Positions 4,494 to 5,439 of a DNA stretch of 5,439 nucleotides are shown piece by piece; within the stretch, counting starts at the first letter, position 1, and each line of letters starts with the position of its first letter. The DNA comes from Gudongella sp964604145 (GTDB taxonomy: Bacteria > Bacillota > Clostridia > Tissierellales > Tissierellaceae): assembly GCA_964604145.1 (NCBI GenBank), contig CAZRXS010000086.1, positions 1 through 5,439 of the forward strand, written 5' to 3'. The position numbers and the translations under genes were made by a program. The notes under the pieces are model-generated. The model did not search any database. It was not told where the DNA came from and was given only the letters and a program-made list of their open reading frames with translations.

Positions 4494-5301
4494 TAAAAGC
4501 AGGAACAACTCCACCATTATAATTATCTTCTATATAAGTTTTTACCTTATCAGATTGAAGAGCATTTAGAAGTTTTGTAAATTTTTCTTCTTTTTCTTCT
4601 CCATCTCTTACTACTACAACATTTACATAGGGAGAATCTGCATCTTCAATAATTAGACCATCACTTACAGGATTAAGGCCAGCTTCTAGAGCATAGTTAC
4701 CATTTATAATTGCTGCATCAACTTCATCTAAGGTTCTAGGTAAAAATGCTGCTTCTAATGGATTGATCTTTAAGTTTTTTGGATTGTCTACTATATCCTT
4801 TTCTGTGGCATTTAAACCTGCATCTTTGCTTAATTTAATAAGACCATTAGCTTCTAAAAGTAGCAGGGCTCTTCCTCCATTTACATTGTCATTTGGGATG
4901 GATATCTCAGCCCCATCTTTTAAATCTTCTATGGACTCAATGCTAGATGAGTAAAGTGCCATTGGTTCTATATGAACTCCTCCTAGAGATACTAGTTTCA
5001 TTCCTTGATTTTCTACAAAATCTACTAAATAAGGCTTGTGTTGAAAGAAGTTTGCATCTATATCACCATCATCCAAAGAAGTATTTGGTGTTACATAATC
5101 AGTAAATTCTATAATTTCAACTTCTACCCCTTCTTCTTTTAATTCTTCAACTACTAGGTCCACTAAAGTTGCATGGGGCTCAGATGAAACACCTATTGTT
5201 ATAGAAGCTACTTCTTCCTTTGTATCTTGACTCCCACCACATCCTGTAAGTAAAGATAAGGACAAAACCACCACTAATGCGATTGATAATATTTTTTTCA
5301 T
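4489..5301 (-). CDS. metQ: D-methionine-type substrate-binding lipoprotein MetQ (NlpA family)
   Basis: This 270-residue lipoprotein is the extracellular binding subunit of the MetNIQ methionine ABC importer. The signal peptide has KK, a hydrophobic stretch (4-18) and the lipobox LTGC with lipidated Cys21. The mature protein shows the NlpA family blocks in order: ITIGVSSEPHA (34-44), DIDANFFQHKPYL (80-92), GGVHIEPMALYS (107-118), IPNDNVNGGRALLLLE (135-150), FLPRTLDEVDAAIINGNYA (186-204) and DSPYVNVVVVRDGEE (222-236). Its length is normal for the family and it has no breaks. GGAGG (5309-5313) seven bases upstream sets the start. It follows the permease gene after 28 bases on the same strand, so it closes a metNIQ-type operon whose promoter, and any SAM or T-box element, lie to the right of the window. 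Specificity for L- or D-methionine cannot be read from sequence. Confidence 0.93.
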   Translation of the reverse strand: MKKILSIALVVVLSLSLLTGCGGSQDTKEEVASITIGVSSEPHATLVDLVVEELKEEGVEVEIIEFTDYVTPNTSLDDGDIDANFFQHKPYLVDFVENQGMKLVSLGGVHIEPMALYSSSIESIEDLKDGAEISIPNDNVNGGRALLLLEANGLIKLSKDAGLNATEKDIVDNPKNLKINPLEAAFLPRTLDEVDAAIINGNYALEAGLNPVSDGLIIEDADSPYVNVVVVRDGEEKEEKFTKLLNALQSDKVKTYIEDNYNGGVVPAFN

Positions 5302-5329
5302 TTTTATTCCTCCAATTTTATTTAATATT

Positions 5330-5439
5330 TTATCTTTTATCTATTGAAATTGTTAATCTTGTTCCTATAAACTGAACTCCCTGTACCAAAACTATTATAA
5401 TTGCTAGGGATATTAGCATAACTTTTGTATCAAATTTAT
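5330..5439 (-). CDS. metI: Methionine ABC transporter permease MetI, C-terminal end (cut by window edge)
   Basis: The minus strand from the right edge gives 35 residues, KFDTKVMLISLAIIIVLVQ followed by GVQFIGTRLTISIDKR, then a TAA stop at 5330-5332. This short reading frame is not a complete gene. It matches the end of MetI permeases, whose last membrane helix is preceded by F-D-T-K-V-M and followed by Q-x-x-Q-F-x-G-x-R-L and a basic tail ending in DKR. MetI forms the membrane channel between the ATPase MetN and the binding protein MetQ. The stop is 28 bases before metQ with only a ribosome site between, which supports one operon. Most of the gene, including the ATPase-coupling EAA loop, is outside the window. 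Confidence 0.88.
   Translation of the reverse strand, partial: KFDTKVMLISLAIIIVLVQGVQFIGTRLTISIDKR

Noticed and set aside
4763..4954. Plus-strand open frame of 63 codons inside metQ
   Set aside because: It is antisense to a clear MetQ gene and has no supporting ribosome site or family resemblance.

Overview
The window is AT-rich DNA with strong Shine-Dalgarno sites (AAGGAG, GGAGG, AGGGGGT) and short intergenic gaps. It has sigma-A type promoters and Gram-positive style lipoprotein signals. Together these point to a low-GC Bacillota, most likely an anaerobic clostridium or Tissierellia-like organism. That is judged from style and gene families, not from a marker gene. No rRNA, tRNA, CRISPR array, transposase or known riboswitch class was recognised.

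Layout, left to right. (1) 1-379, minus: the N-terminal 126 codons of a peptide/nickel-type ABC transporter ATPase (OppD/DppD), cut by the window edge. (2) 507-530: a perfect hairpin, probably the terminator of the next minus-strand unit. (3) 591-1518, minus: two overlapping genes, a DUF6036/AbiEii-like nucleotidyltransferase followed by a 126-aa partner. This resembles a toxin-antitoxin or defence module. An extended -10 promoter lies just upstream. (4) 1573-2651, minus: a lipoprotein with a DUF3221-like OB fold and an extra C-terminal domain, followed by a three-helix membrane protein. This pair looks like an envelope operon. (5) 2652-2889: a divergent intergenic region with a near-consensus sigma-A promoter embedded in nested repeats. 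(6) 2890-4311, plus: a PadR-type repressor followed by two paralogous half-size permeases of the ArsP/DUF318 (YraQ) superfamily, joined by a TAATG stop-start overlap. (7) 4312-4488: a convergent gap holding a GC-rich hairpin that looks like a dispersed repeat, plus a 9-bp inverted repeat. (8) 4489-5439, minus: the methionine-type substrate-binding lipoprotein MetQ and the last 35 codons of the permease MetI.

How the genes fit together. The two window edges carry ordinary nutrient import (oligopeptide and methionine ABC systems). The accessory interior is more interesting. The PadR gene and the two permease halves form a self-contained inducible transport cassette whose substrate is unknown. 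Neither half has any cysteine, so it lacks the cysteine pair associated with organoarsenical efflux by ArsP. The nucleotidyltransferase pair is a compact TA-like locus whose second protein has no obvious DNA-binding domain. These two units are the best candidates for undescribed biology, and both family assignments come from motif recognition by eye.
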